Of a DNA stretch of 64,000 nt, positions 38,552 to 50,574 are shown piece after piece. This DNA comes from Eriocheir sinensis (taxonomy: Eukaryota; Arthropoda; Malacostraca; Decapoda; Varunidae). The notes beneath the pieces were generated by a model. That model was given only the letters and a program-made list of their open reading frames with translations, made no database searches and had not been told where the DNA came from. Numbering within the stretch: position 1 is the stretch's first letter; each line of letters begins with the position of its first letter. The stretch is from positions 19,606,535-19,670,534 of the forward strand of contig NC_066516.1 of assembly GCF_024679095.1 (NCBI RefSeq). Reading direction: 5' to 3'. Made by a program: the position numbers and the translations under genes.

Positions 38552-38671
38552 GACACCTCTCCACCCGAAATCGACCTCTCTTTTGGCTACTCTTTACTTT
38601 TTACTTTTGTGGGAGCGGCGAGTAGCGGGCCTTTTTCTGTACTCTTTTTGTTGCCCTTGAGCCGCATCCTT

Positions 38672-38700
<29 letters not shown>
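38552..38700 (-). repeat. Dispersed short repeat 'E', copy 2
   Basis: On the minus strand it reads T(23)-ACATTAAAGG, GCGGCTCAAGGGCAACAAAA, GCCCGCTACTCGCCGCTCCC, AGAGGTCGATTTCGGGTGG and GAGAGGTGTC. It is the reverse-oriented partner of copy 1 and very similar to it. Confidence 0.87.
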
Positions 38701-38702
<2 letters not shown>

Positions 38703-38851
38703 CACAAAAGACACTAAACCGACATATTATTTGTTACTCGACTTAAATTAAAAAAAAAAGTACATTCTCTATTCCGTCGGAGTTATATTTTCCTTCCATT
38801 ATAAAGCCGTGAAATCTTTAACACGCACATCTGGAACTCACATCTTTCCTT

Positions 38852-38901
<50 letters not shown>

Positions 38902-39338
38902 AGGGGGAAAGAGGTTTTGAACATGCAATTAACATCTTTAGAATTGAATCATATGTTACTTCAATATGCTCACACGAACCCCACGTCTCAACTCTGCCAA
39001 ACTTTCCACTTCAGTAAAACGCGTCGTATAGTTGTGTCGGGGCGAGATCAAGTTCGCCAACTCTCCGCGCGCCGAACGAACTATTTCTGAATATCGCAAC
39101 AGGAACGTGAAAAGTGGGGCGAGCAAAATTACATTACGTATGCCAAATTTAGTCTGACCACACCGCCGCCATAAAGAACAAGTATTCAGGCTGATGTTTT
39201 ATTTTGTATTTATTCTTTTTTTAACGTTAACCAGACCCGCCATTCCAATATTAACGTTGCCAAGCGGGTCAGTGAAAACATATATTATTTTTTTCTTAAC
39301 GTGATATATTCAAGCAGAACAGACTCACTCCAACCCCC

Positions 39339-39340
<2 letters not shown>
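38701..39340. other. Gene-free stretch with (GT)n
   Basis: (GT)n at 38855-38899 ends in a G-rich patch. The rest is unique, with no recognised exon. Confidence 0.5.
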
Positions 39341-39406
<66 letters not shown>

Positions 39407-39437
39407 CGCACGCACACACACACGAAAAAAAATCCCA

Positions 39438-39470
<33 letters not shown>
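39341..39470. repeat. (CA)n microsatellites with spacer
   Basis: CA runs at 39341-39404 and 39442-39470, with CGCACG and A-run interruptions between them. Confidence 0.95.
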
Positions 39471-39472
<2 letters not shown>

Positions 39473-40600
39473 CAGACAGAAACAGTCACAGAGAAAAAAA
39501 AATCACACACACAAGACATAAAGAACGAGACAACGAAAAAGATCAACCAGCCAAATAGAGACAGACAAGCAGGCAGACAGACACAAGACACAGAACAAAA
39601 GGAACCACTAACCCAATAATATAAGACTGACAGACAAACAGACACAGACAAACAGACGCCTATGCCAACAAACACACAACAAAAGAAATCATACAGACAA
39701 AGAGACGTCACGCAGGTAGACAGACAGACACAGAGAAAAGATAAAGACGCAGACAAGACCAGACTCAAACCTCCAACCCCCCAACGCAGATTTCCATGAA
39801 ATCAGAGCACACCGCATATACCCCGAGCATGAGAGAAGGCTGTTGTAAAGGCGGGAAGCGAGACGGAAAAGAGAAGCCTTCCTCGGCAGAATGGATCAAA
39901 GGCGAGAGGCAATAGCGCAGAAGCCACACCCGCCGGCCGCAGGGGAAGAAAAAAAAATCCGTCTGGGGAAATTTTAGAGCCGAGGAGCACAAACTTCTTT
40001 ATTGTTGGGGCGTAAAGCAAAAAGACAAAGAACGGTGGAAATAAGAGGTAAACGCCGCGGTCCGAAGAAAAACAAGGGAGTAGAAACTGGAGAAAAGAAG
40101 AGGAAGCGGATTAGGAGGAGGTGGCGTAGGAAGAGGAGGAGGAGGAGGAGGAAGAAGAAATTGAGGATGAAGAAGAAGAAGAGGAGGAGGAGGATGTAGC
40201 AGAGGAGTGGGAAGACGCCGAACAAGAAAATAAAAAGATTAAAAGAGAAAAAGAAAACAAGAACAGGAGCAAGATTAACAAGAATAGGAACCAGAAGAAC
40301 AACAAAACAAGAATAAAAACAAGAAAAAGACGAAAAAGGAAAAAAAAATTAAGAAAGATAAAAAACAACAACAACCAAATCGAAGGTATAGATGGTCTGA
40401 CCTCTTGCCTTGTGGGTAGATAAAGTGGTAGACTAACTGGTAGATAAGATTTCGTTCCTCGGCCTGGTAGATTCGGTAGGTGAGAGCTTGGTAGGTCGGT
40501 AGGTCTTCAGATTCCTTTTTTACTTATTGAACACCCGTGCCGAGCGTCTGTTTGTCTGTGTGTATGTCTGTGTGTATGTGTGTTCGTCCCTTCTCGCGGG
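39471..40600. other. Gene-free low-complexity DNA
   Basis: GACA/AGAC-rich at 39470-39760, GGA/GAAG-rich at 40090-40200 and AAGA-rich to 40375. Decayed GGTAGA/GGTAGG repeats fill 40420-40505. No gene. Confidence 0.55.
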
Positions 40601-40639
40601 CACAAAGGTCGAGGGTCAGGTTGAAGGTGACGCCGGCAT

Positions 40640-41430
40640 CCATCATTCTTAGGGTGCAAAGGGAGGGAACAGAAAAACAAAAGAAGAACAAAAAAGAAAA
40701 AGGGAGGATGGAGTGGACAGTGTTCTTCACTCTTGCCGCGCAAAGGGAGGGAAAATAAAACAAAAGAAAGAACATAGAGAAAAGGGGAGGATGCAGGGGC
40801 CAGTGTTCTTCATTCTTGCCGCGCAAAGGGAGGGAAAAGAAAAACAAAAGAAAGAACAGAATGAAAGGGAAATAATGTGTTCCTTGTTTTGCTGAAGAAA
40901 GGAAAGGAAAAGAAAATGAAAAGAATGAAAAGAAACATGCTGCAGTATTCCATTTTCAAATTTGCCAAAGAAAGGAAAAAGAAAAAGAAAGAGAGCAGAA
41001 AGAAAAAGGAAGATACATGTGTATCCTTGTTAACTTACCAAGAAAGGAAAGGAAGAAAATGAAAGAAAAAGGAAGATACATGTTGCAGTATCTCTTATCC
41101 TAACTTACCAAAGAAAGGAAGAAAGAGAGCAGAAAGAAAAAGGAAGATACATGTTGCAGTATTTCTTATTCTAACTTACCAAAGAAAGGAAGAAAAGGAG
41201 AGAGCAGAAAGAACAAGGAAGGGATATGTTGCAGTATTTCTTATCCTAACTTACCAAAGAAAGGAAGAAAAAGAGAAAGAAATTAAAGAAAAAGAAAGGT
41301 ACATGTTGCAGTATTCCTCGTTCCTACTTCCCCAAGACAAGAAAAGGAAGAAAACAGAAGAGAACAGGAAGGAAGGGGAGGATATAGGAGACAAGATTCT
41401 CATTGTTACGTAGCATAGTGAAGAAATGGA
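40640..41430. repeat. Purine-rich tandem array, about 63-83 bp units, about 9 copies
   Basis: Two subtypes lie end to end. First, units with TGTTCTTCA(C/T)TCTTGCCGCGC AAAGGGAGGG at 40721 and 40804 (83 bp), fading at 40878. Then units with ACATG(T)TGCAGTAT..CTAACTTACCAAAGAAAGGA, anchored at 40936, 41016, 41079, 41150, 41225 and 41302. A/G runs fill the rest of each unit. Decayed traces continue to about 41800. Confidence 0.82.
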
Positions 41431-41905
41431 TGGCAAAATGTTTTATGTAGGGAACGTAACCACAGAGAAGGGGAAGGGAAAGGCAAGGAGAGGGAAAGAA
41501 CAAAGCTAGAGGAAGGGAAAGAATGTTGTCAGCATCTCACTGGAGGATTTTTGTCAAATTGCAAAAGGAAAAGGAAAAACAGGAAAACAAGAGAGAGTAA
41601 ACGCAAGAGAAGTAGTTTGTTGTCAGTTTAGATTGTTGTAAGGAGATAAAGAAAATTATGTGGGAAAGGGATACAGAGGAATGGAAAGGTAAGGAATGTC
41701 TGCTGTTTGTCTCTAGAGCGATATAAATGAGAAGCTAAAATAAAAATAAACAGTACCCAGAAAGGAAAGACAATGGAAATGCAAGATAAATATGTTGTTT
41801 GTCTTTCCTGTGTCAAAGGTGAGGAGTGTAAATAAGAGAGAAAGATGTGGGTCCTGTAGTGAAAGATTCCTATTGTCCCAGACTGAGGCTTGTAGTGGCT
41901 GCCAA

Positions 41906-41954
<49 letters not shown>

Positions 41955-42660
41955 CACGACCACCACCAGCACCTCTCTCCAACCACCACTACCAAACCTC
42001 AACCATTGCAGGCAGAGTCCTCCAACCAGTGACTACCATTTCTACCACCAGCATTGCCGTCCTCCAGCCACCCACTACAACCACATCTCCACCAGAAGTC
42101 CACTTAAAATACCACTTTCACCACCACTACCACCACTGATCCTAACCATTACCACTGCCACTAGCCATTAACTCAGCATCATCTATTTTTTTATAGCCAA
42201 CCAACCACCCCTACCACAAACAGCAACGCCATCCTCTAGACGCTACCGATAGCCCCCCCTCCCCCCTACCACCACCACCATTACCATGACTGTCCCAACC
42301 ACTATCACTGCCACTTGCCATCAACACCAGCATCGTCTCCTAACCAGTCAAACAAAATCACCACTACCACCTCCAACAACAACAACAACAACGTCTTTAC
42401 TCAACAACCACTACCACCACCACTACCAACATATCATCATCTCGCACCACTACCACCGCCGTCCACCACCACAACCAACAACAACAACAACGCCTTTCCT
42501 CAACAACCACTACCACCACCACTACCAGCACATTCCCATCCCGGATCGCCACCACCACCACCACCCCCACCCTCACCACCATCATCACATTTCCCTCCAA
42601 GGCCGTCACTCAGGCTGCGAGCATTGACAGGCTGCCACTCGACACGTAATTAAGTGGCCG
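41431..42660. other. Gene-free low-complexity DNA
   Basis: A/G-rich to 41800. (CA)n at 41910-41952. ACC/CAC-rich with AAC patches at 41953-42600. The Thr/Pro/His-rich frames are artefacts of ACC repetition. Confidence 0.6.
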
Positions 42661-43510
42661 AAGACAATTTACAAGACATTAACCACTTGTCCGCCGCCCC
42701 GGAAGCAACTTACGTCCAAGGAGCCTCAATTTTTGCCCATCGATCGACTCACCTGCTAACACAATGTAACATGAAAATTTATTATGTGACTTTCAAACAC
42801 TTTACTGCAGGTCTTTACACTTCATCGCAGAACTGTGCTGTACTGCTACAGTGACAAGCCTCCATTATTATCGCTAAATAAAAATGTCCCTTTATATGAA
42901 CAGCTATCTCATTAGAGCTGTCTTCATCTGAACAAAAATTATGAATACCATATTCCCACTGTAAATACTCTTTTGCTAACGTTTAAATAATTAACCACTT
43001 TGATTTTCGATTAGTTCAAAGTATTTTTTTTATTTCATAATTTAATTCACATTACACGTATCCTCATACACCCAAAGAGATAATGTCCGTCGTCAACGAA
43101 ATATTGCCAGTGATAAAAAATAATGACCCCATTGCTACGTTCTACATAATGATCTATTATTCAACTCGCACAAGTGTTCTCATAAATACTACAAAACAGA
43201 CAAACTGGAACCCTATAAAGATGAGTGGAAACTCTTGCAGCTTCAGACGCTCCCCCAACAGATCCCTGGGGAAGGGGGCGGGGGGCGGCGGAATATTAAG
43301 AAATGCTGACAAACTTGGAAATTACTGTGGGTTGCTTGCAGCTGGGACCTGAGGGAGAGGGGGGAGGGGGGAGGGAGAGGGAGGGAGGGAGGGGTGGGGG
43401 AGCCTTTAGGGACGCCGCCTGAACTTTGTGTGTCTCGCTCTTAAAGCCGAGACGATGAAATTTCAGACAACTCACTAAGCTTCCTTAAAGAGTGACATAA
43501 TAAGGATTCT

Positions 43511-43515
<5 letters not shown>
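42661..43515. other. Gene-free unique stretch
   Basis: AT-rich with no recognised exon. A G-rich patch of GGGAGGG blocks lies at 43353-43400. Confidence 0.5.

Positions 43516-43579
<64 letters not shown>
43516..43579. repeat. (GT)32 microsatellite
   Basis: Pure GT. Confidence 0.96.
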
Positions 43580-43583
<4 letters not shown>

Positions 43584-44143
43584 ATTTAAACGGTGACATG
43601 TTCCAATCTAATCGAGATCCAAGTTTATAAATTATCAATAGTGGTTTAGTGGTATGATGGTGTATGGGGTGACTTCTGCATCACTCAGCACAAAGGTTAC
43701 CTCTTAAATAGATTGTCACCTGTATGTACCAGTGCAAATGTTGCCTGTATATTAACCAGTCCGAGACCTTTGTGTACTAATCCAATTATTCTTTGTTAGC
43801 TTAGTACTCTACGTGTCATATCCAGAGGCACCTTTGTACGATGGATGCAAAGTCACCTGTGTGCACGTTTGGGAATCACATAGCTTATAGTTTAGTGGTT
43901 CAGCAACACCTTTACAATATTAGCCGGGTAATGAAACCAACCCCGAAATGCAGAGAAAAGATAACACAACACTCAACAAAACACACAGAAAAGAACCTCA
44001 AAGTCACGATACAGCACCAAGCATACAAAACACTGTTAGTCATATATAAAATACCAATATAATAAATAGAAATCGCCAATACAAACGCATCTATCCAGAG
44101 CCGTCCGTACAGAGCACCAATCACCCATCAAAGGAAGAAACAC

Positions 44144-44181
<38 letters not shown>

Positions 44182-44602
44182 CGCACACACATCACACAAC
44201 CAGGTACACGCCATCAACACAATACTTTTCATGACGCAGCAATCCCTGATGATGAGAATAACGATACGCCGATGCCGCTCGCCGCAGCCCTCCTTCCCGC
44301 CCCCGCCCTCCAATTACTCCAATCAGCGCAGCCAATTTGAGCCGATCGGAAAAATACACACCTGGGTTTTAATTCGCCCACCACTGGTAATAAAACGCAT
44401 ATCGAACCTTTCCCGCCAGACCACGTCCATACACCTGACTAACGCTCATGCCGCAGCCCTCCTCCCTATCCCGCTCACCCCTTACCTACTGCACCATGTA
44501 TTGAAGTGGGCGTGATGCGGGTGTGTGTATAGGGGAGAGGGGCGGAATCTAGGCGCTAGTATGGCTAAGGCGAGTTAACGTATAGCTATGGATAGGTCAT
44601 AA
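43580..44602. other. Gene-free stretch
   Basis: (CA)n at 44145-44190 with CG interruptions. GCCGCAGCCCTCCT occurs near 44282 and 44450. No gene. Confidence 0.45.
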
Positions 44603-44860
44603 GCTGGCATGGATGAAGAATGGCATTATCGGGGCATGAGGGAGCTGGCGTAGGGCAAGAATAGCTTTAGGAGAGTATAAGGAGGTGGCGTGGAGGCAAG
44701 AATGGCTTTAGGAGAGTATAAGGAGGTGGCGTGGAGGCAAGAATGGCTTTAGGAGAGTATAAGGAGGTGGCGTGGAGGCAAGAATGGCTTTAGGAGAGTA
44801 TAAGGAGGTGGCGTGGTGGCAAGAATGGCTTTATCAGGGAATGAGAGAACCGGCGTGGGG
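44603..44860. repeat. 41-bp minisatellite, 5 good copies plus degenerate edges
   Basis: Units start at 44641 (40 bp), 44681, 44722, 44763 and 44804, each reading GGAGGTGGCGTGGAGGCAAG-AATGGCTTTAGGAGAGTATAA. The middle units are identical. The edge units (near 44603 and 44804) share TTATC-GGGG/GGGA-ATGA in place of TTAGGAGAGTATAA. Confidence 0.95.
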
Positions 44861-45290
44861 AAAGATGACAAGTGGATGGTAGGTTCTTCCCTGAGGTGAT
44901 TTTCCCTGGACCGTTAATAACCTTTACAGTGTATGATTCTTTCTTTGTAACATTTCCAGGAAGATAACAGCATCCCCCATAGCATTCCTACCCATGTAAT
45001 TCAATGCTGGAGTATATTTTTCTCCTCTCAATCACATAATTAGTTGGAGAACAATATCATTATCACCGTTCCCTGAGGAGAGCACACACAGCAAACACGG
45101 AGTCTCCCACCGGCTTACTCGCCCCCCACCCACCCCCACCCGCCCCAACACCCTGCCTGCAGTCCGCGGCCCGCTATTAACGCAGGGGCGCCAAATTCGT
45201 AATATCAGCGTCGATTAATGCCGCGGTAGTTTGATGAAAGTGAAATCTATGGAAATGTGATGCAGATTAGATGCAACCGAAAAGAAATTA
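44861..45290. other. Gene-free unique stretch
   Basis: C-rich at 45121-45150, otherwise unique. No exon recognised. Confidence 0.45.
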
Positions 45291-45295
45291 GGCCT

Positions 45296-45337
45296 TGTGT
45301 GTGTGTGTGTGTGTGTTGGTGGGGTGGGGGGGGGGGC
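45296..45337. repeat. (GT)n to G-run junction
   Basis: (GT)10, then TTGGTGGGGTGGGGGGGGGG. Confidence 0.9.
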
Positions 45338-45579
45338 CTCTATTTGTCTGTTTGTCTATCTGTGTGTCCCTCACGCCCACGCCCTCTGAACACCAGGCAG
45401 CAGAGAATCTGTTAATATTTAATGTCAGAATTACGAAACTTGATATTGCGAAGATAACTGCATTTCTGTTATATACAATTATTTTCAGCGTCGCGTCATC
45501 AATTATGTATCACTAATGAGTCAACGAAATACAGCTTCCCCCAAGACATGGATCTCCCCGACACTCCATCCTCTCCACC

Positions 45580-45945
45580 AGCACTCCACCACCACCACCA
45601 CCACCACCATCACCATCCCCACCTACACCACCACCACACCCACAACCCTCCACAGCCACTCCCTCAATTAACTCCATCTCCACCACCATCCTCCACTTCA
45701 AGTTAGTCACTCCCTCCACTAGCTCCACCACTACTACAGTATTTACAAGGTAGTCATTCTCTCAACCGCCACATCACATATTCCACCATCTTATTCCACC
45801 ACCCTCCACAACCAGACACTTACTCCCTCCCACTGACTCCACCACTACCACACAGTTTACAAGACAGTCACCCTCTCCATCGCCACACCCTTTATTCCAC
45901 CAAGTCCACCACTCTCCACATCCAGCCAGACAGTCAGACACCACG
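45580..45945. repeat. 114-bp tandem repeat, about 2.5 copies, after a CCA tract
   Basis: (CCA)n at 45585-45610. TTTACAAGGTAGTCA at 45742 and TTTACAAGACAGTCA at 45856 mark units 114 bp apart, each with CTCCACCACTAC before and TATTCCACCA after. A partial unit lies at 45661-45710. Confidence 0.82.
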
Positions 45946-46529
45946 CCACACCTCCTCCGCTTCACTGCTGCACGGTACAACTCCACCAGACTTTATGGCA
46001 GTGAACGAGCTTTGATGACTCTAACGCCCTTTACTGGTCCATAACAGCATACATCTCAAGTCATAAGCGGCACCTCTATGTCTCTGCCACTCTCTATAAA
46101 CCTGACTCTCTCCTTACTACTTCTTTGCCTATTTATCTATCCCTCGAAATATTTTGCTTCCTAGTCCCTTCCTCTAGCCCACTGCCTCCTATCTTTCTCT
46201 TCCTATTCCCTTATCTCTATTCTTCCCCATCTGTCTCCTACACTACTCCTTGCTCTTCTCAGCCCCACTACCCTAACCTAAACTAACTACAAACGCCCAC
46301 TCCAAGACGCCGGTAGAGTTATACACGTAGAAAGAAACGCCAAGAAAAACTAACCTAACGTAACCTAACCTGCAACACTCCGGCCAAGACGACAACAGAG
46401 GTAGAGCGGGAACACCAAGGAACACCGCCTCCACCTTTAACCATTGTAATATCTTAGCAAGGTTTGGCTGAGGCATAAGTACCTCGTAAACCCCCCCGTT
46501 GTATGATGTCCTAATGTCCCAAGTGTTAT

Positions 46530-46530
<1 letters not shown>
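45946..46530. other. Gene-free stretch with a TAACCTAACC patch
   Basis: A CTAACCTAACGTAACCTAACC segment (46349-46369) recalls the arthropod TTAGG telomere repeat but is too short to call. A weak duplication links 46290-46345 with 46371-46430. Confidence 0.4.
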
Positions 46531-46605
<75 letters not shown>

Positions 46606-46625
46606 TGTCTGTCTCTGTGTCTGTC
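46531..46625. repeat. (GT)37 followed by CTGT units
   Basis: GT run to 46604, then GTCTGTCTGTCTCTGTGTCTG. Confidence 0.95.
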
Positions 46626-46989
46626 TGTCTAAAGTGAACTGCACGCAACTGTATCCTGAAAAAATAAACACAATCCTTTCCTATTGGTTCTCTGTAACAA
46701 TGGGTAATATATACAGGACAAAACTAAACCACCATTATCGAAAAAATATGTAGTAGTAGCATTAGTACCACACCCCAACCACCCCTCCAGCTCTGCCTTG
46801 GTATCTGGAGGTGCCTGACATCACTCGCTATTTGAAACTTTTGGAAGAAGAAGGAAAAAAAAAAAGAGAAAAGAAGCGTCGGTGCGTCTACCTGCTCTGA
46901 GCATCTCCGGAAAATGTTCTCAGACTTAAATAAACTTGTGAGTCGTGTCAGAAACTTAATATTCTGGATCCGACGTACCTTTGAAACGC

Positions 46990-46992
46990 ACG

Positions 46993-47088
<96 letters not shown>
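46990..47088. repeat. (CA)50 microsatellite
   Basis: Pure CA after a short CGCACGCACG lead, followed by CAAA units. Confidence 0.97.
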
Positions 47089-47090
<2 letters not shown>

Positions 47091-47470
47091 TAAACAAACA
47101 AACAAGCAATATAAAAACAAACACGGACAAAAATGCAAGAACACACACAGTAACGTTTAAAACAGAGCTTTCCCCACAGTGACGGTTCTTTTCCCTTTTA
47201 TTACTATTTTTAACGTGTTTTTCTTTGACTACATAAACAAAGACACACAAAACAACAACTTTACAGCGCATTTCGGCTTCACATTGAAAAGTATATCACG
47301 TTTTATGGGCCAGAAGCATTACAGTAATATACATTTTTTTGAGTGTACGAAAGTATGCTAATTGCTTTTGCTTTACAACAAAACGCATTAAAACATTCCG
47401 GTTCGGCTGCTTCATGCTACAAAAATTCATATATAAACCTGGACTGGAAATTCTTGTGTAGAGGGGGAGA

Positions 47471-47513
<43 letters not shown>

Positions 47514-47723
47514 AAATGAGTCGCTGTCATCTCTATCATCCTTTACGAGAGCATCTTCATCCCTTTTTTTTTAATAATAAATCGCCCCAAGTATTCAGGT
47601 CAGCTTTTCTAATCCTCTTATTCGGTCACCTTCACACCCTTAATTAATAGAGTATCCTTATCCTTCTCATTCACACGACCGTCACCATTATTCACTTAAT
47701 CCACTATCTGTCACCCAATATGT
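47089..47723. other. Gene-free stretch
   Basis: (GT)n at 47473-47512. No gene recognised. Confidence 0.45.
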
Positions 47724-47732
47724 TTGTACAGT

Positions 47733-47812
47733 AAAGGAGGGCAGCTCAGGGGCAAAAAAAGAAGTCGGAAAAGAAAGTCTCCTAAGCACTGCTCCTGGAA
47801 ATCGTTGACACC
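47733..47812 (+). repeat. Dispersed short repeat 'E', decayed partial copy
   Basis: AAAGGAGGGCAGCTCAGGGGCAAAAAA then AAGTC..CTCCTAAGCACTGCTCCTGG follows the order of repeat E (GGCTCAAGGGCA, then GCTACTCGCCGCTCC) but is weak and lacks the last block. Confidence 0.5.
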
Positions 47813-48121
47813 CCTCCCTGTTCATCTTCTTTTCAGCATCTTCACTATCTTCATCCCTTCACCTCTACTATCTTTTTTTCTTTCCCGCCACCTCCTCCCC
47901 CCTTCCGGAATCCCACATTCTTTCATTACTTATCAAGGGTATTTTTAATGTGCCACCCCACTGATATTTTTCATTTATGTCTTACTATCTATAATACATC
48001 ACCTCCTTCTCCTCCCCATTATCACCACCCCTACTTAACCCCTTTTCTATATATACCCCCTTCACTACTTCACCTCTTTAGCATCTATACCCATTTACTA
48101 TTATTATTTTGCTCTTTACTA

Positions 48122-48262
48122 TTTTTTTACAACAAAGGAGACAGCTCAAGGGGACAAAAAAGGAAACAGTAATAAAACAAAAGCCCGCTACTCTCTGCTC
48201 CTAAAAAGAATCCAAAGTGGTGGCCGAAAGAGGGGTCAATTTCGTTAGGAGAGGTGTCCTGA
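48122..48262 (+). repeat. Dispersed short repeat 'E', copy 3
   Basis: T-tract, ACAACAAAGGAGACAGCTCA, AGGGGACAAAAAAGG, AGCCCGCTACTCTCTGCTCC, GAAAGAGGGGTCAATTTCG and GAGAGGTGTCC. More diverged than copies 1 and 2. Confidence 0.82.
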
Positions 48263-48707
48263 TACCCTGATATCTATTATTACTTTTACTATTAATTTTT
48301 CTGCTATTACTTTACTCCTTGCTATTATTACTATTACTCTTCAGCATCACCCCCTGCATTGCCAACACCCTACCCTCACCTCTTTCACTCCACTCTTTAA
48401 ATTACCTTCATCATTCTAACACCATCTCCAGCATCTGACTGCCTTTCCGTAACCACCACAAGCACCCTTTCATCCCCGTCATCTACACTACAATCCCTCC
48501 CTTATACTTCACCTCATCTGACATCTCACCACCCACACACCTCCCCACCGTCACCATCCCCTTCATCACCATCACCTACACCACCAACACCACCACCAGC
48601 CCTCCGCCAGCCACCCCGCCACCCAGCCCGTTGTGACAGCTCTAATCAGTGAGGCTCAGCTCTACCCGAGGCGACGAGATGACCTGATAAGTGAGGCTGC
48701 CAGGATG

Positions 48708-48744
<37 letters not shown>

Positions 48745-49165
48745 AATGAGACCCCGAAGCAGTAGAAGCAGCGACGGAGTTTTTCTTGAAAGTTTGGAGC
48801 GAAGCGTTTAGGCGAATACGAAGCAATTTAGATTCGGAATACATGCAGACCTTGGGTAGTGGGAGGCGGTGGAGGTGGAGGAGGAGGAGGAGGGGAAAGC
48901 GGCGAGGATATAGAGAGAAGAGAGAAAGGAAGGAATGGGAACAAAGAAGGTGGAGATGATGAGTAGCGACAGGGAGCGGAAAGGGAACAGTAGGTGGAAG
49001 GAATGAAAAGTGGAAGAGGAGAGAGGAAAGGAAAAAAGCAGAGAGGAGCGGAAGGGGAAGGAAATAGAAGGTAGTTTATATAAGAGCAAGGAGAAGGACG
49101 GGGGTGGTAGGAGGAGGGATGAGGAGGAAAATGAAGAACAGAACAATCAAACTGCCCGAACCTTT
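48263..49165. other. Gene-free low-complexity DNA
   Basis: CAC/ACC-rich at 48480-48620, (GT)17 at 48709-48742, and GGA/GAAAGG-rich at 48860-49130. No gene. Confidence 0.55.
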
Positions 49166-49169
49166 TCTT

Positions 49170-49292
49170 GGAGTGAATGAAACCCACACTGGCAGATGGA
49201 AGATTTACACTTTATCAAACAGAGGCAGCGTCCACCAAAACTGTTTGCTGGAGTATATACCTTTTGTCTGCCAGAGGGACTTTATTCACTCC
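49170..49292. repeat. Fold-back (inverted repeat) segment of 123 bp
   Basis: GGAGTGAATGAAACCCACAC..TGGCAGA (49170-49196) pairs with the reverse complement of TCTGCCAGAGGGACTTTATTCACTCC (49267-49292), with about 20 matches in 26-27 positions around a 70-nt loop. There is no coding signal. It could be a small MITE or a structured RNA precursor. Confidence 0.6.
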
Positions 49293-49696
49293 GGACCAAA
49301 GAAAACTGAAAGGGAAAAGAGAGAAAAAGGTGGTGAAGTTTCAGAAAGTATAGAAGAGAAGCGATGAGGATTCGGAGGGATGAAGAGGGACTAAGATAAA
49401 AAAAGACGATCCTTGTTTAGATTTTCCCTAACTTTCTCTTCCGCTAAATTTTCACGTTTTTCAATACCCTCAAGCGTTCATTTCTTCGCCCTAATTAAAA
49501 TCTTTTGTCTCTTAAATTTCATCCACTCCCTTCTTCCTCTTGGTTCATAATATAATCACCTCCTTAAATAGCCCTCTTGAAGTTTCCCCCATTCACTCTC
49601 TTTCCCTTCGGTTCATAATATACTCCTCTCCTTTAATTATAAGAACTTTTAGGTTTCCTCTGTTTACTTTTGCTCCCACTGTTCCTACTAAACTAT
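49293..49696. other. Gene-free stretch with a 68-bp imperfect duplication
   Basis: TTGGTTCATAATATAATCAC (near 49540) and TCGGTTCATAATATACTCCT (near 49608) mark two diverged units. No gene. Confidence 0.5.
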
Positions 49697-50004
49697 CCTT
49701 CAGTACCTCCTAAGTTCCCCGTTCTTTTCCCCTTCCTCGCCATCAATTCCCGAACATAAATGCCCCTTAATTTTCCTCTTTTCCTTTTTTCCTCTCACTC
49801 ATCATACCTTTTCTATCCTTAAATATCTGTCTTAATCCATTTCAAAATATCCTTCAGTACCTCTTAACTTCCCCGTTCTTTTCCCCTTCCTCTCCATTCA
49901 TTCCCTAACATAAACGCCTCTTAATTTTCCTCGTTTTCTTTTTTCCTCTCACTCATCATACCTTTTCTATCCTCAAATATCTGTCTTAACCCATTTCCTT
50001 ATTA
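49697..50004. repeat. 154-bp tandem duplication, 2 copies
   Basis: CCTTCAGTACCTCCTAAGTT at 49697 and CCTTCAGTACCTCTTAACTT at 49851. The two units align over their full 154 bp with about 10 percent or less difference, so this is a fairly recent event. Confidence 0.92.
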
Positions 50005-50345
50005 ACGGATCCTCTTCACTCAATCTTTGTTGTCATATCACTAATACAAAAAAAATGAGGAGGAGCGAGAGAAGAGCAAATAAGTCAAGAGAGGAGAGAG
50101 ATGAGAGAGGGAAAAGGACAAGTAATACATCTCTTTATTTACCTCAGTTTGTAATTAGTGCACAAGACGGATGAGGAAGGTCCATTTGTGTTGTTTCGCG
50201 TGTGTGTTTTTCTTTTCTCTTCGACAATGTTTACTTCCTCTTTTCTTTCCTCCGTTTTGGACACGAGTGCCGCATTTCAGGATAAACAAGCGGGGTAATA
50301 GAGGGAAGAGAGAGACAGACAGAGGAAGAAAGGAAAGACAGAGAG
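50005..50345. other. Gene-free stretch
   Basis: A/G-rich patches at 50050-50120 and 50295-50345. No gene. Confidence 0.45.
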
Positions 50346-50357
50346 ACGGCAAATATT

Positions 50358-50358
50358 G

Positions 50359-50389
<31 letters not shown>

Positions 50390-50426
50390 CTGGAGAGTGT
50401 GTGTGTGCGTGTATGTGTGTGTGTTA
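50358..50426. repeat. (GT)n to G-run junction
   Basis: (GT)8, then about 17 G, then a second interrupted GT run. Confidence 0.92.
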
Positions 50427-50574
50427 ATAAAGGTATTGTGGGCCGGCCCGTGGAGGTGGAGGTGGTGGTGGTGGTCACAAGGGTCTCGTCACAGCGTGTC
50501 AACAGTGGGTGTGTTCCTGGCTAACACCACCATCTGTGTGTCCTTTTATTGCGAGGGGGGGATGAGGAAATGGG

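Noticed and set aside
46349..46369. Interstitial telomere repeat (TTAGG/CCTAA)
   Set aside because: Only two or three imperfect units.
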